Part shown: piece by piece, positions 17,221 through 25,656 of the stretch
Numbering within the stretch: position 1 is the first letter of the stretch
Layout of the letters: each line of letters opens with the position of its first letter
Source: Streptomyces aidingensis
GTDB taxonomy: Bacteria > Actinomycetota > Actinomycetes > Streptomycetales > Streptomycetaceae
Direction: 5' to 3'
DNA length: 64,000 nucleotides
Assembly: GCF_900112355.1 (NCBI RefSeq)
Contig: NZ_FOLM01000016.1
Span: 1-64,000 of the forward strand
The notes under the pieces: generated by a model
Databases searched by the model: none
The model's input: the letters and a program-made list of their open reading frames with translations, nothing else
What the model was told of the DNA's origin: nothing
Position numbers and translations under genes: made by a program

Positions 17221-17871
17221 ATGGCGGATCGGACGGCCCGGGGGGCCACGACCGGCGGCCGGAGAGGGCACAGACGCGATCTGCGCCTGAGGCCCTTCCC
17301 CGCCCTGGTGCTGGACACCCCGGAGGACCGCCGGCAGGCGATGCTCACCCTGCGGGAGTGGGCCGAGCAGGAGACCGAGACCGCCATCGAGTGGTTCTTC
17401 CGCGACAAGCGCGCCAAGCGCCTCCAGTGCAAGGCGATCCGCGCCCTGACCGTGGTGCTGGCCGTCGCCGGAGCCGCGCTGCCGCTGGCCACGGCCGCCG
17501 CCGGGGGAGGCGTCCAGGGCTGGGGCTATGTGCTGCTGGCGGTGGCCGCCGGAGGCAAGGGCTACGACTACTTCTTCGGGCTGTCCACCGGCTGGATGCG
17601 CGACATCACCGCGGCGCAGGCCCTGCAGCGCGCGCTGAGCGAGTTCCGGCTGGCCTGGACCCGGCAGGCCCTGGCCACCGCCGCCGCCGGGGACGAACTC
17701 GCCGAGGCCACGGTGGCCGCCCGGCTGGAGCTGATCACCGGCCTGGTCACCGCCGTGCGGGACCAGGTCGAGCACGAGACGGCCACCTGGCGCGCCGAGT
17801 TCGAGTCCTCCACGCAGCAGCTCCAGAACGCCGCCGGCGCGCCCCTGCCCACCGCCGCCGGCGAACGCTGA
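17221..17871 (+). CDS. SLATT-like two-TM membrane protein, first gene of a three-gene operon
   Basis: ATG 17221 follows GGAGG at 6 nt; 216 residues. The layout fits SLATT-domain proteins (predicted two-TM effectors of nucleotide- and NTPase-linked conflict systems). An amphipathic helix with REWAEQETETAIEWFF and RDKRAKRLQCKAIR precedes TM1 (about 73-94). TM2 (about 101-121, WGYVLLAVAAGGKGYDYFFG) is followed by WMRDI and a long helical C-terminus with a possible coiled coil (QALQRALSEFRLAW). Its stop overlaps the next start by 1 nt (TGATG). The family assignment rests on topology and motif resemblance; a membrane-anchoring rather than pore-forming role is equally possible. Confidence 0.75.
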   Translation: MADRTARGATTGGRRGHRRDLRLRPFPALVLDTPEDRRQAMLTLREWAEQETETAIEWFFRDKRAKRLQCKAIRALTVVLAVAGAALPLATAAAGGGVQGWGYVLLAVAAGGKGYDYFFGLSTGWMRDITAAQALQRALSEFRLAWTRQALATAAAGDELAEATVAARLELITGLVTAVRDQVEHETATWRAEFESSTQQLQNAAGAPLPTAAGER

Positions 17872-20800
17872 TGGGCCGCCTGCTCACCGTCGTCCTCCCG
17901 GACGGCACCGAGCACGACCTGCTGCTGGAGGCCGACGAGGACGCCCCGCTCACGCTGGTCGCCGACCGGATCGCCCGGCACCTGGCGATACCGCCCGGCA
18001 CCGGGCTGCGCGGCGAGGACGGCTCACCGCTCCCGGGCGATCTGCCGCTGGCCGACTCCCCCCTGCGCGACGGCTGCCGCATCCGGCTGGGCGGCGCCCC
18101 CGGCGGCCCGCCGCGCGCCCGCCCCCGCCGGATCGGCGAGGCCGAGGCGGCGGCCTTCCGGGAGAGCTGTCTGATCCAGGAACGCGGCGGCAGGCAGGTG
18201 TTCAACGGGCCGCCGCGGCATCCCCGGGAGCCGGCCGGGCCCGAGGGCGGCGGCACGGGACCGGCGCTGCTCTCCCCGCTGCACCGGGGCCTGGACGTCG
18301 GCCACTTCATGACCGGGCCGCCCGACGGGCTCGACCACCTGGGGACGGTCCTGCGGGAGACCCATCCCGGTCCGGAGCGGCTGCTCGCCCAGACGCTGCG
18401 CAAGGGGCGGCGGCTGTGGCAGCGGCGGCGGGAGGACGCCGACTTCCTGTGGCTGCGGCTGGGCACCGGGCGGGTGGCCGCCGGAACCGGCGACGGCCCC
18501 GGCACCGACCGGTTCCCGGTGCTGGTCGATCTGCGGCGCTGCGCGGTGCTGGGCATCACCGGGGCGCCGGCCGCGGCCGATGCCCTGGCCGCCTGGCTGG
18601 TCGCCCAGACCGCCCTGCTGCATCCACCGTCCGAGGCGGTGATCCGGCTGCTGGGCGGGTGGCGGGACGAGCCCCGCTGGTCCTTCGCCAGATTCCTGCC
18701 CGCCGCCCGGGCGGCGCACCGGGGCCTGCCGCAGGTCACCTTCGGGGCGGACGGCGCGGCCGAGCAGCTCGCCGAACTGGAGACGCTCATCGGCGAACGG
18801 CTGCGGCAGGACCGCGGGGACCGCCCCGGACCGGGGCCCGAGCTGGTCGTGGTGCTGCGCCACGAGCCGGGCGGGGAGGCGCCCGCGGGCCTGCTGCCCC
18901 GGCTGCTGCGCGAGGGCCCGCCGGCCGGCGTCCGGTTCGTGCTGGTCGGAGCGGGACCCCTGCCGGAGGAGTGCCGGACCGTGGTCACCCTGGACGGGAC
19001 CGGCATGACGTTCCGGACCGGCACCCGCGCCGCTCCGCCCTGGCTGGCGGCAAGCCCGGACGGCGCCGGCCAGGACTGGCTGGACGAGACCGCGCGTGCC
19101 CTGGCCCCGCTGCGCGACCACGGCCTGCCGCTGCCCGGCCCGCTCGTCGGCACCCGCGCCGACCTGCTGGACCTCTACGGGGCGGACGGCTTCGACGGCC
19201 ACCGGATCGCCCGGGAGTGGCGCCGCCCCCCGGGCTGGGCCCCCGCCCCGGTGGCCACCATGGCCGGCCGGCCGGTCGAGCTGGACCTGCTCGGCAAGGG
19301 CCGGCACGCGCTGGTGGCCGGCGCCCCCTGGTCCGGCAAGACCACGCTGCTGCGCACCTGGGTCACCGCGCTGGCCCGGGCGTACAGTCCCGAGCGGCTG
19401 AACGTGCTGCTGATCGACTACAAGGGCGGCCCGGCCTTCCGCGAACTGGCGGCGCTGCCGCACTCCGTGGGCCTGGTCACCGATCTGGACGACTATCTGG
19501 CCGACCGCGGGCTGCGCGCCCTCGGCGCCGAACTGCGCCGCCGTGAGCGGCTGCTCGGCGAGGCGGGCGTCTGGGACATCGCGGCCCGCCCTCCCGCCCT
19601 CCCGCCGCTGCCCCGGCTGGTCGTGGTGGTGGACGAATTCGCCGGTCTGGCCGCCGAGCACCCCGGTTTCGTCGCCGGCCTGGCCGGCATCATGCGGCGG
19701 GGACCCGCCCTGGGCATGCATCTGGCGCTGGCCACCCGGCGGCCGGCCGCCCTGCCGGACGCGGTGCGCGACCTGGCCGGGCTGCGGATCGCGCTCCGCG
19801 TCGCCGAGCCGGGGGACGGGGTGGCCGCCGTCGGTCTCGCCGAGGCGGCATCCCTCCCCGCCGCCCAGCCCGGTCTGGCCTATGTCCGGACCGGTGCGGA
19901 GCCGCCCCGGGTGGTGCGGTTCGCCGTCCCCGTCGCCCGGCCCCTCCCCCGGGAGCGGCCCGGCGCGGTGGTCACCTCCGTCTCCGCCCCGCCGCGCGCA
20001 CCGGCCGCAGCGGGCGGCGCGGTGCCGGACGCCGCCGCCGACATCCGGCTGCGCCGGCTGGTGGGGGAGCTGGGCCGGGCATGGCGGCTGACGGGCGGGC
20101 CCCGGCCCGTCTCGCCCTGGCTGCCGCCGCTGCCGGATCTGGTGACCCTGGAGTCGCTGCCGGACACCGGCGGGGCGCCGGAGGTCTCCGGGGTGCTTCC
20201 CGTGCCGTTCGGGCTGGAGGACGCGCCCGAGGAACAGGCGATGCGGCCCCTGACGCTCCGGCTCGGCGCCGACGCCGGCCTGGTGGTGGCCGGCGACCTG
20301 GGCAGCGGCCGGTCCCATCTGCTGCGCACCCTGGCGGCGGCGGTGGCCCGCCGGTACCGGAGCTCCGAGGTGCACCTGTACGGGGTGGACGGCAGCCGGG
20401 GCGGGCTGCGCGGGCTGGCCGCGCTCCCGCACTGCGGCGCCGTGGTGACCACCCATCAGCGCGAACCGCTGGCGCGGCTGGCGCGGCGCCTGGTCGGCAC
20501 GGTGCGGGAGCGCCAGGAGCGGCTGGCCCGGGGCCGCTGGGGCGAAGTGGTCCTGTACAACCAGGACGCCACGCCGCGGCGCAGGATGCCGCAGGTGCTG
20601 CTGCTGATCGACGACTGGGGCGAGATCGCCGCGCTGGGCGGCCCGGTCGCGCACGATCTGCGCACGGTGCTGCGGGAGGGCCCGCGGGTCGGTATCTGCC
20701 CGGTCCTCACCGGCGACCCGACGGTGCTGGACGACCCGGCGCTGCGCACCGCCGGCACCCGGACGCTGCTGCTGCGGCTGGACAACCGCAAGCGCTATGC

Positions 20801-22007
20801 CGGGGAGAAGCTCAGCCCCCGCCTGCTGCCCCTGGACATGGTGCCGGGCCGGGGCGTTCTCCCGGAGAGCGGGCGGGCGGTGCAGATCGCCGTGCTGTCC
20901 GGCGCGCCGTCCAGCTCCGGGCAGGGCGACGCGCTGGCCGGGCTGGCGGCGGCGGCCCGGGAGCGGGACCGGGAGGTGCCCGCCGCGCTGCGGCCGTTCT
21001 CGGTGGACGCCCCGGAGCTGTCTCGGTTCCATGTGGGCGGCGGCACCGGGCGGCCGGTGGGCCGGGAGGACGTGCTGGCCTGGCTGCGCGACCGGCACGT
21101 CACCGGCACCCCGGTCGCGCTGCTCGGGCCGCGCCGGGCGGGCAAGACCTGGGTGCTGGGCGAGCTGTGGCAGCGGCTGCGGGAGGACGGCGAGGCCGAG
21201 ATCCACCGGATCACCGTGCCGCACCCGCAGGGCGGCGTGGACACCCCCGACGAACTGGCCCGGCTGCTGGACCGGGAGGTCCGCGGCGCCGCGTACCCGG
21301 CCGAGGCGCTGCTGGACAAGGCCGGGCGGCGCACCGGCAGCGCCCGCCCCGCCTATCTGCTGGACGAGGCGGGCCGGCTGCGGCACTACCACCCGGCCGC
21401 CGTCTCCTGGCTGCGGGACCTGGGCCAGCACGGCGCCTGGGTGCTGTACACCGGCACCGAGAAGGACTGGCAGACCGTCAGCCGCTGGGCGCTGACCTGG
21501 CCGGGCTCCAGCTTCGGCAACGATGTCGCCACCCGGCCGCTGGGGCCGCTGAACCACCGGGACGCGCTGGACTTCCTCACCGTCACCGCCGCCAACCTGG
21601 GGGTGGATCTGGCGCCGGACGGCGTCGCCGCGGCCATCCTGGACCTGGTCGGCACCTGGCCGTTCTATGTGCAGGTGATGGGGGATGCCGTGGTGCGGGC
21701 GGTGCAGGGCGGGGACGACCGGCCGCTGGAGGATCCGGCGGCGCTGGAGCACATCTGTGTGCGCGCGCTGCTGGACGGCTGGACCGGGCACTTCGAGGCC
21801 CGCTGGGCCGAGATCGGTGCGGCCGGCCGGGCCGCCCTGCTGCGCGAGCCGGGCCGGGCGCCTGCCGACGCCACCCCGGCCCAGCGCAACGACCTGCGGG
21901 AGGCCGGCCTGCTGCGCCCCGGCGACCAATGGCTGGACGACCGGCCGTTCCTGCACTGGATAGCCCGCAACCGGACTTCGCTGCGCGACGGGGAGCTGCG
22001 CCCATGA
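17871..22007 (+). CDS. FtsK/SpoIIIE-EccC-like multi-NTPase with ubiquitin-like N-terminus and C-terminal AAA/STAND-type domain
   Basis: The 1378-residue protein starts at ATG 17871, overlapping the SLATT stop. Residues 1-75 resemble the EsaB/YukD ubiquitin-like domain of type VII secretion. FtsK module 1 has Walker A GAPWSGKTTLL (484-494) and Walker B VVVVDEFAG (D588/E589). FtsK module 2 has GDLGSGRSHLL (808-818), with Arg replacing the Walker A Lys, and LLLIDDWG (D914/D915). A third, unrelated P-loop domain follows with GPRRAGKTW (1086-1094), PAYLLDEAGRL, LGPLNHRDALDFL and GTWPFYVQVMGDAV. No membrane helices are seen, so anchoring may come from the SLATT protein. It could be a DNA or protein translocase; neither substrate is shown by sequence. 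Confidence 0.88.
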   Translation: MGRLLTVVLPDGTEHDLLLEADEDAPLTLVADRIARHLAIPPGTGLRGEDGSPLPGDLPLADSPLRDGCRIRLGGAPGGPPRARPRRIGEAEAAAFRESCLIQERGGRQVFNGPPRHPREPAGPEGGGTGPALLSPLHRGLDVGHFMTGPPDGLDHLGTVLRETHPGPERLLAQTLRKGRRLWQRRREDADFLWLRLGTGRVAAGTGDGPGTDRFPVLVDLRRCAVLGITGAPAAADALAAWLVAQTALLHPPSEAVIRLLGGWRDEPRWSFARFLPAARAAHRGLPQVTFGADGAAEQLAELETLIGERLRQDRGDRPGPGPELVVVLRHEPGGEAPAGLLPRLLREGPPAGVRFVLVGAGPLPEECRTVVTLDGTGMTFRTGTRAAPPWLAASPDGAGQDWLDETARALAPLRDHGLPLPGPLVGTRADLLDLYGADGFDGHRIAREWRRPPGWAPAPVATMAGRPVELDLLGKGRHALVAGAPWSGKTTLLRTWVTALARAYSPERLNVLLIDYKGGPAFRELAALPHSVGLVTDLDDYLADRGLRALGAELRRRERLLGEAGVWDIAARPPALPPLPRLVVVVDEFAGLAAEHPGFVAGLAGIMRRGPALGMHLALATRRPAALPDAVRDLAGLRIALRVAEPGDGVAAVGLAEAASLPAAQPGLAYVRTGAEPPRVVRFAVPVARPLPRERPGAVVTSVSAPPRAPAAAGGAVPDAAADIRLRRLVGELGRAWRLTGGPRPVSPWLPPLPDLVTLESLPDTGGAPEVSGVLPVPFGLEDAPEEQAMRPLTLRLGADAGLVVAGDLGSGRSHLLRTLAAAVARRYRSSEVHLYGVDGSRGGLRGLAALPHCGAVVTTHQREPLARLARRLVGTVRERQERLARGRWGEVVLYNQDATPRRRMPQVLLLIDDWGEIAALGGPVAHDLRTVLREGPRVGICPVLTGDPTVLDDPALRTAGTRTLLLRLDNRKRYAGEKLSPRLLPLDMVPGRGVLPESGRAVQIAVLSGAPSSSGQGDALAGLAAAARERDREVPAALRPFSVDAPELSRFHVGGGTGRPVGREDVLAWLRDRHVTGTPVALLGPRRAGKTWVLGELWQRLREDGEAEIHRITVPHPQGGVDTPDELARLLDREVRGAAYPAEALLDKAGRRTGSARPAYLLDEAGRLRHYHPAAVSWLRDLGQHGAWVLYTGTEKDWQTVSRWALTWPGSSFGNDVATRPLGPLNHRDALDFLTVTAANLGVDLAPDGVAAAILDLVGTWPFYVQVMGDAVVRAVQGGDDRPLEDPAALEHICVRALLDGWTGHFEARWAEIGAAGRAALLREPGRAPADATPAQRNDLREAGLLRPGDQWLDDRPFLHWIARNRTSLRDGELRP

Positions 22008-24070
22008 CCGTCTTCCGGCCGAGCCGCGCCTACCGGCCCGACCTGGACATCCGTTTCGCCGACGGGCGGGTGCCCGCCTGGTCCCGGCCGCTGGTCGAGG
22101 CGGAACAGCCGAATGCCGACGCCTGGCTGGTGATCATGCCGCGCCGGTCCGGCAAGACCTGGCTGGCCCGGGCGGTGGAGCACACCCGGGCGGGGACCGC
22201 GGCCGGGAACTCCGCCGGGAACACTGCCGGGAACACTGCCGGGAACGCGCCCGGGGGCGGTGCCGGGACCGTGCGGGTCGATCTGCGGTCCCCGCTGTCG
22301 GTGACCCGGGCCGGCCTCGGCTGCCTGCTGGGTGCCCCCGGCGCCCCGGAACTCCCCGAGGACACCCTGGTGCTGATCGACGAGCCGGCACTGGCCTGGC
22401 CCGCCGGGGCCCGGGGAGCCGGTGCCGTGTCCCCGGCCGTGCTGGTCGGCGGCCTGGCGGCGCTCCGGGCGGCCGGCGCCGTCCCGGTGCTCTTCGCCAC
22501 CCCCGCCGAACACGCCCTGCTGACGCCGCATCTGGCCGCGGACGCGCCCCGTGACCTGCTGTGGCCGCCGGAGCTGGACGACGAGGAGTGCGCAAGGCTG
22601 GCCGCCCGGGCCCCCGGCTGGGCGCCCGCCCTGGTGGCCGGGCTGAGGCAGCGGGCCCCCGGCTGGCTGCGCACCCCGTTCCTGCTGGAGCTGATGCTCC
22701 AGACCGCCGAGACCCACGCGCATCTGCGCACCGATCTGCGCGGCCTGGCGCGGGCCGCCTGTGCCGAGGCGGAGCAGCGCCACCAGTACATCGACCAGTG
22801 GTTCGGCAACGGACTGACCGCCGGGCACCGGGCCGGGCTGCGCCGCGGACGCTGGCGGCGCGCCGGGCTGGAGGTGCCGGAGACGGAGACGGCGGCGGAG
22901 AGCAGGACCGCGGCGGGGGCGGTACCGGCGGCCCTGCACGGCCTGGCCGACGACCCGGCGCTGGAGCGGCATCTGCCGGAGGTGCTGCGCATCCACCACA
23001 TCACCGATCTGCATCACGGCGGCGAGCTCCGGGCCACCGTGGACGCCAAGGACACCTCGGGCACCGGGCAGTTGCTGGCCGCACTGGCCGGGGCCGGTTC
23101 GCCGCTGGACAGCTATCTCGGCCATCTGCGGCTCCTCGCCGACCAGGGCCGGGCCCCGCACCTGGTGATCTTGACCGGCGATGTGGTCGACCGGCCCTAT
23201 GACGAGTACGGCGAGCAGGCGCTGGCCTGGCTGCGCGAGCTGACCGGGCTGCTGGCCGGCCACCCGGACCTGCGGGACGGCGATCCGCGCGTCCTGCTCA
23301 CCGGCGGCAACCACGACGTCTCCTGGGACCTGGCGCTGGACGAGCGGCTGGCGGCACGGCACGAGTGGTTCGCCCGCACCTTCGCCGCGTACCCGCACCC
23401 CGACCTGCATCTCGCCGACCACGGCCAACGGCGGCTGTACATCACCTTCCCGGAGGCCGGGCTGCGGGTGGCGCTGCTGGGCAGCGCCGAGTCCGGCGGC
23501 GAGGTCGCCAGCGATCTCGACCGGGACCGGGCCGCGGCTCGGGCCGCGCAGGGCGGGGCGCAGGAGGTGCGCGGCGAGGTGATGGGCTACGGGCGGCACG
23601 ATCCGGGGATCGTCGTCCGCAGGGTGCTGGACCGGCTGAGCCCCGAGGCCGGGTATCTCACCCTGGCCGCGCTGCACCATCCGCTGTCGCCGGTGCCGTC
23701 GGTGGAGATCGCGCCGTACTCCGGGGTGGTCAACGCGGGGCAGGCCAAGAAGGCGCTGGCCGCCGCCGGCGCCGCGCTGGTGCTGCACGGGCACACCCAT
23801 CTGGGGTTCACCGCCGCCGAGCGGCTGCTCGGCGGCGGGCCGCCGTGGACCCTGCGGATCGCCGGCGCCCCCGCCCTGGGCAGCGGCGAGACCGAGGAAC
23901 AGAACGGCTACAACGAGGTGTTCGTGGCCCGCGAGGGCGGCGCGCACACCGTGGCGCTGCGCACCGTCCGGCTCCGGGGCGGCCACTGGACCCCGGACCC
24001 GGCGGTGGCCTTCCGCCCGGGTGCCGCGGAGGAGTGCTCCCTCGGCCGGATCTGCGAGGACGGCGCCTGA
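22004..24070 (+). CDS. P-loop NTPase-calcineurin-like metallophosphoesterase fusion
   Basis: The 688-residue protein overlaps the FtsK-like gene by 4 nt (ATGA). The N-terminal NTPase has PRRSGKTW (Walker A, K51; the usual first Gly is Met) and TLVLIDEPALAW as Walker B. A linker made of AGNT-type repeats follows the P-loop. The C-terminal half is a complete metallophosphoesterase: DLH (D335, H337), GDVVD (D393), GNHD (N436, H437), LHHP (about 559) and HGHTH (H595/H597/H599). It should hydrolyse phosphodiesters with two metal ions (nuclease or cyclic-nucleotide esterase). The PRRxGKTW signature is shared with the third domain of the preceding protein. It is the last gene before a bidirectional terminator. 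Confidence 0.88.
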   Translation: MTVFRPSRAYRPDLDIRFADGRVPAWSRPLVEAEQPNADAWLVIMPRRSGKTWLARAVEHTRAGTAAGNSAGNTAGNTAGNAPGGGAGTVRVDLRSPLSVTRAGLGCLLGAPGAPELPEDTLVLIDEPALAWPAGARGAGAVSPAVLVGGLAALRAAGAVPVLFATPAEHALLTPHLAADAPRDLLWPPELDDEECARLAARAPGWAPALVAGLRQRAPGWLRTPFLLELMLQTAETHAHLRTDLRGLARAACAEAEQRHQYIDQWFGNGLTAGHRAGLRRGRWRRAGLEVPETETAAESRTAAGAVPAALHGLADDPALERHLPEVLRIHHITDLHHGGELRATVDAKDTSGTGQLLAALAGAGSPLDSYLGHLRLLADQGRAPHLVILTGDVVDRPYDEYGEQALAWLRELTGLLAGHPDLRDGDPRVLLTGGNHDVSWDLALDERLAARHEWFARTFAAYPHPDLHLADHGQRRLYITFPEAGLRVALLGSAESGGEVASDLDRDRAAARAAQGGAQEVRGEVMGYGRHDPGIVVRRVLDRLSPEAGYLTLAALHHPLSPVPSVEIAPYSGVVNAGQAKKALAAAGAALVLHGHTHLGFTAAERLLGGGPPWTLRIAGAPALGSGETEEQNGYNEVFVAREGGAHTVALRTVRLRGGHWTPDPAVAFRPGAAEECSLGRICEDGA
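22202..22249 (+). repeat. 12-nt in-frame tandem repeat in the NTPase-MPE gene
   Basis: Four copies of GCCGGGAACNNN encode an AGN-x linker just after the P-loop of the NTPase domain. Copy number could vary without frameshift. Confidence 0.85.
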
Positions 24071-24106
24071 GCGGCGGGCAGTGGCGGAAGCGGCCGCCCG
24101 GCTCAG
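24067..24106. terminator. Bidirectional hairpin between convergent MPE and ALDH genes
   Basis: CTGAGC+GGCGG (24067-24077) pairs with CCGCC and GCTCAG (24094-24106) with a 2-nt bulge. Both outer arms include the stop codons of the two convergent genes. Confidence 0.65.
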
Positions 24107-25521
24107 AACTGGAGCGACTTGGGCTGGGTGAACTCCTCCAGGCCGAACCTGCCGAGTTCCCGGCCGACGCCGGACTGCTTGTAGCCGCCGAAGGGGGCGG
24201 CCGGGTTGAAGGCGCCGCCGTTGATGTCGACCTGGCCGGTCTCCATCCTCCGGGCGAAGGCCACCGCCCGCTCCCGGTCGGCCGCCCAGACCGCGCCGGA
24301 GAGGCCGTAGGAGGTGCTGTTGGCGAGGGCGAGGGCGTGCTCCTCGTCGCGGTACGGCATGATGCACAGCACCGGGCCGAAGATCTCCTCCTGGGCGATG
24401 ACCATGTCCGGCCGGACATCGGCGAAGACGGTGGCCCGCACATAGTGGCCCCGGCCGACGCCCCGCGGCGCCTCGGGGCCGCCCGCCACCAGCCGGGCGC
24501 CCTCCTTGATCCCGGTCTCGATGTAGCGGCGGACGTCGTCGCGCTGGGCGGCGCTGACCATCGGGCCGAGCCTGGTGGCCGGGTCGGCCGGGTCGCCGGG
24601 CAGATACTTCTCCGCGGCCCGGGCGGCCAGCTCCACGGCCTGCTCCTGGTCGGCCTCGGCGACCAGCATCCGGGTCCAGGCGCTGCATGTCTGGCCGCCG
24701 TTGAGGAAGGCGTTGTTGACCCCGCGGGCGACGGCGGTGGCCAGGTCGGCGCCGGGCAGGACGACATTGGCGGACTTGCCGCCCAGCTCCAGGGAGACCC
24801 GCTTGATGCCGGATCCGGCCGCGGCCCCGACCCGGCGGCCCACGGCGGTGGAGCCGGTGAAGGAGACCATGTCCACGCCGGGGTGCTCGGCGATGGCCGA
24901 GCCCACCACCGAGCCCGGACCGGTCACCAGATTGAACGTTCCCGCGGGGAAGCCCGCGTCGTGCACGATCTCGGCGAACAGCCGGGCCACCAGGGGGGTG
25001 TCGTCGGCCGGCTTGAGCACCACGGTGCAGCCGGCGGCCAGCGCCGGCACCACCTTGGCGACGATCTGGTGCAGCGGGTAGTTCCACGGGGTGATGGCCC
25101 CGACCACGCCGGCCGGCTCGGCGTACACCACCGAGTTGCCGATCTTCTCCTCGAAGGGGAAACCGTCCAGCACCTCCAGGATCGCGTCGGTGACCGCGAT
25201 CGGGGTGCCGGCGTGGACCAGTTCGGAGATCCGGATGGGGGAGCCCAGCTCGGCGGTGACCGTGCGGGCGATCTCGTCCTTCCGCGCCACCAGGCCGTCA
25301 CGGAGCCGGGTGAGCCGGGTCAGCCGCTCCTCGCGGGTACTGGCGCCCCAGCGGGGCGCCGCCTCGCCGGCCGCCGTCACCGCCGCGTCCACATCCGCCG
25401 CGGTGCCGCGCGGCACGGTGGCGATGACCTCCTCGGTGGCCGGATTGACCACTTCGGTGACCTCGGTGCCCGCGGAGGGCCGCCACTCGCCGCCGACGTA
25501 CTGTCCTTCGTGAGCCTGCAT
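24103..25521 (-). CDS. Aldehyde dehydrogenase family protein
   Basis: This 472-residue NAD(P)-dependent dehydrogenase has FTGSTAVGRRVGAAAG (nucleotide binding), SLELGGKSANVVL with the general-base Glu, and GGQTCSAWTRML with the catalytic Cys. The C-terminal EEIFGPVLCIMPY and NSTSYGLSGAVW are typical. It oxidises an aldehyde to the acid. The gene is transcribed away from tetR's far end, and a palindromic operator lies 69 nt upstream. A second copy of that operator lies before the acyl-CoA dehydrogenase, so both units are probably under the adjacent TetR regulator. The start ATG has GGGAG at 9 nt. Confidence 0.94.
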   Translation of the reverse strand: MQAHEGQYVGGEWRPSAGTEVTEVVNPATEEVIATVPRGTAADVDAAVTAAGEAAPRWGASTREERLTRLTRLRDGLVARKDEIARTVTAELGSPIRISELVHAGTPIAVTDAILEVLDGFPFEEKIGNSVVYAEPAGVVGAITPWNYPLHQIVAKVVPALAAGCTVVLKPADDTPLVARLFAEIVHDAGFPAGTFNLVTGPGSVVGSAIAEHPGVDMVSFTGSTAVGRRVGAAAGSGIKRVSLELGGKSANVVLPGADLATAVARGVNNAFLNGGQTCSAWTRMLVAEADQEQAVELAARAAEKYLPGDPADPATRLGPMVSAAQRDDVRRYIETGIKEGARLVAGGPEAPRGVGRGHYVRATVFADVRPDMVIAQEEIFGPVLCIMPYRDEEHALALANSTSYGLSGAVWAADRERAVAFARRMETGQVDINGGAFNPAAPFGGYKQSGVGRELGRFGLEEFTQPKSLQF

Positions 25522-25544
25522 GGGTGGTCGCTCCCGTTGCCGGT

Positions 25545-25580
25545 GCCATTGCTGCCATTGCTGCGATTGCTGGTATTACT
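25545..25580 (-). repeat. 9-nt tandem repeat in ALDH leader
   Basis: Four units of GCCATTGCT type (25545, 25554, 25563 GCGATTGCT, 25572 GGTATTACT) lie between the operator and the ALDH start. Confidence 0.75.
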
Positions 25581-25589
25581 GGGGAGTAC

Positions 25590-25612
25590 ATTAACTAGCA
25601 GTGGTAGTTAAT
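25590..25612. promoter_or_regulatory. TetR-type operator upstream of ALDH
   Basis: Perfect inverted repeat ATTAACTA-N7-TAGTTAAT. Its 17-bp core AACTAGCAGTGGTAGTT matches AACTTGCAGTGCTAGTT at 26501 in 15 of 17 positions. The site lies 69 nt before the ALDH start and is AT-rich, as expected for a promoter-operator. Confidence 0.75.
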
Positions 25613-25656
25613 GCCCGGCGGCCGGTCCGGGGCAAGGGGCGGGGACGTGACCGGGG

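Noticed and set aside
18024..21956. 1310-residue minus-strand frame antisense to the FtsK-like gene
   Set aside because: Shadow frame: composition is repetitive Gln/Arg/Gly/His, no start context, and the plus strand carries clear P-loop domains.
22004..24070. Mre11-type nuclease of the SbcCD pair
   Set aside because: The phosphoesterase motifs fit the broad superfamily, but the protein has an N-terminal P-loop domain and no SbcC/Rad50 partner follows.
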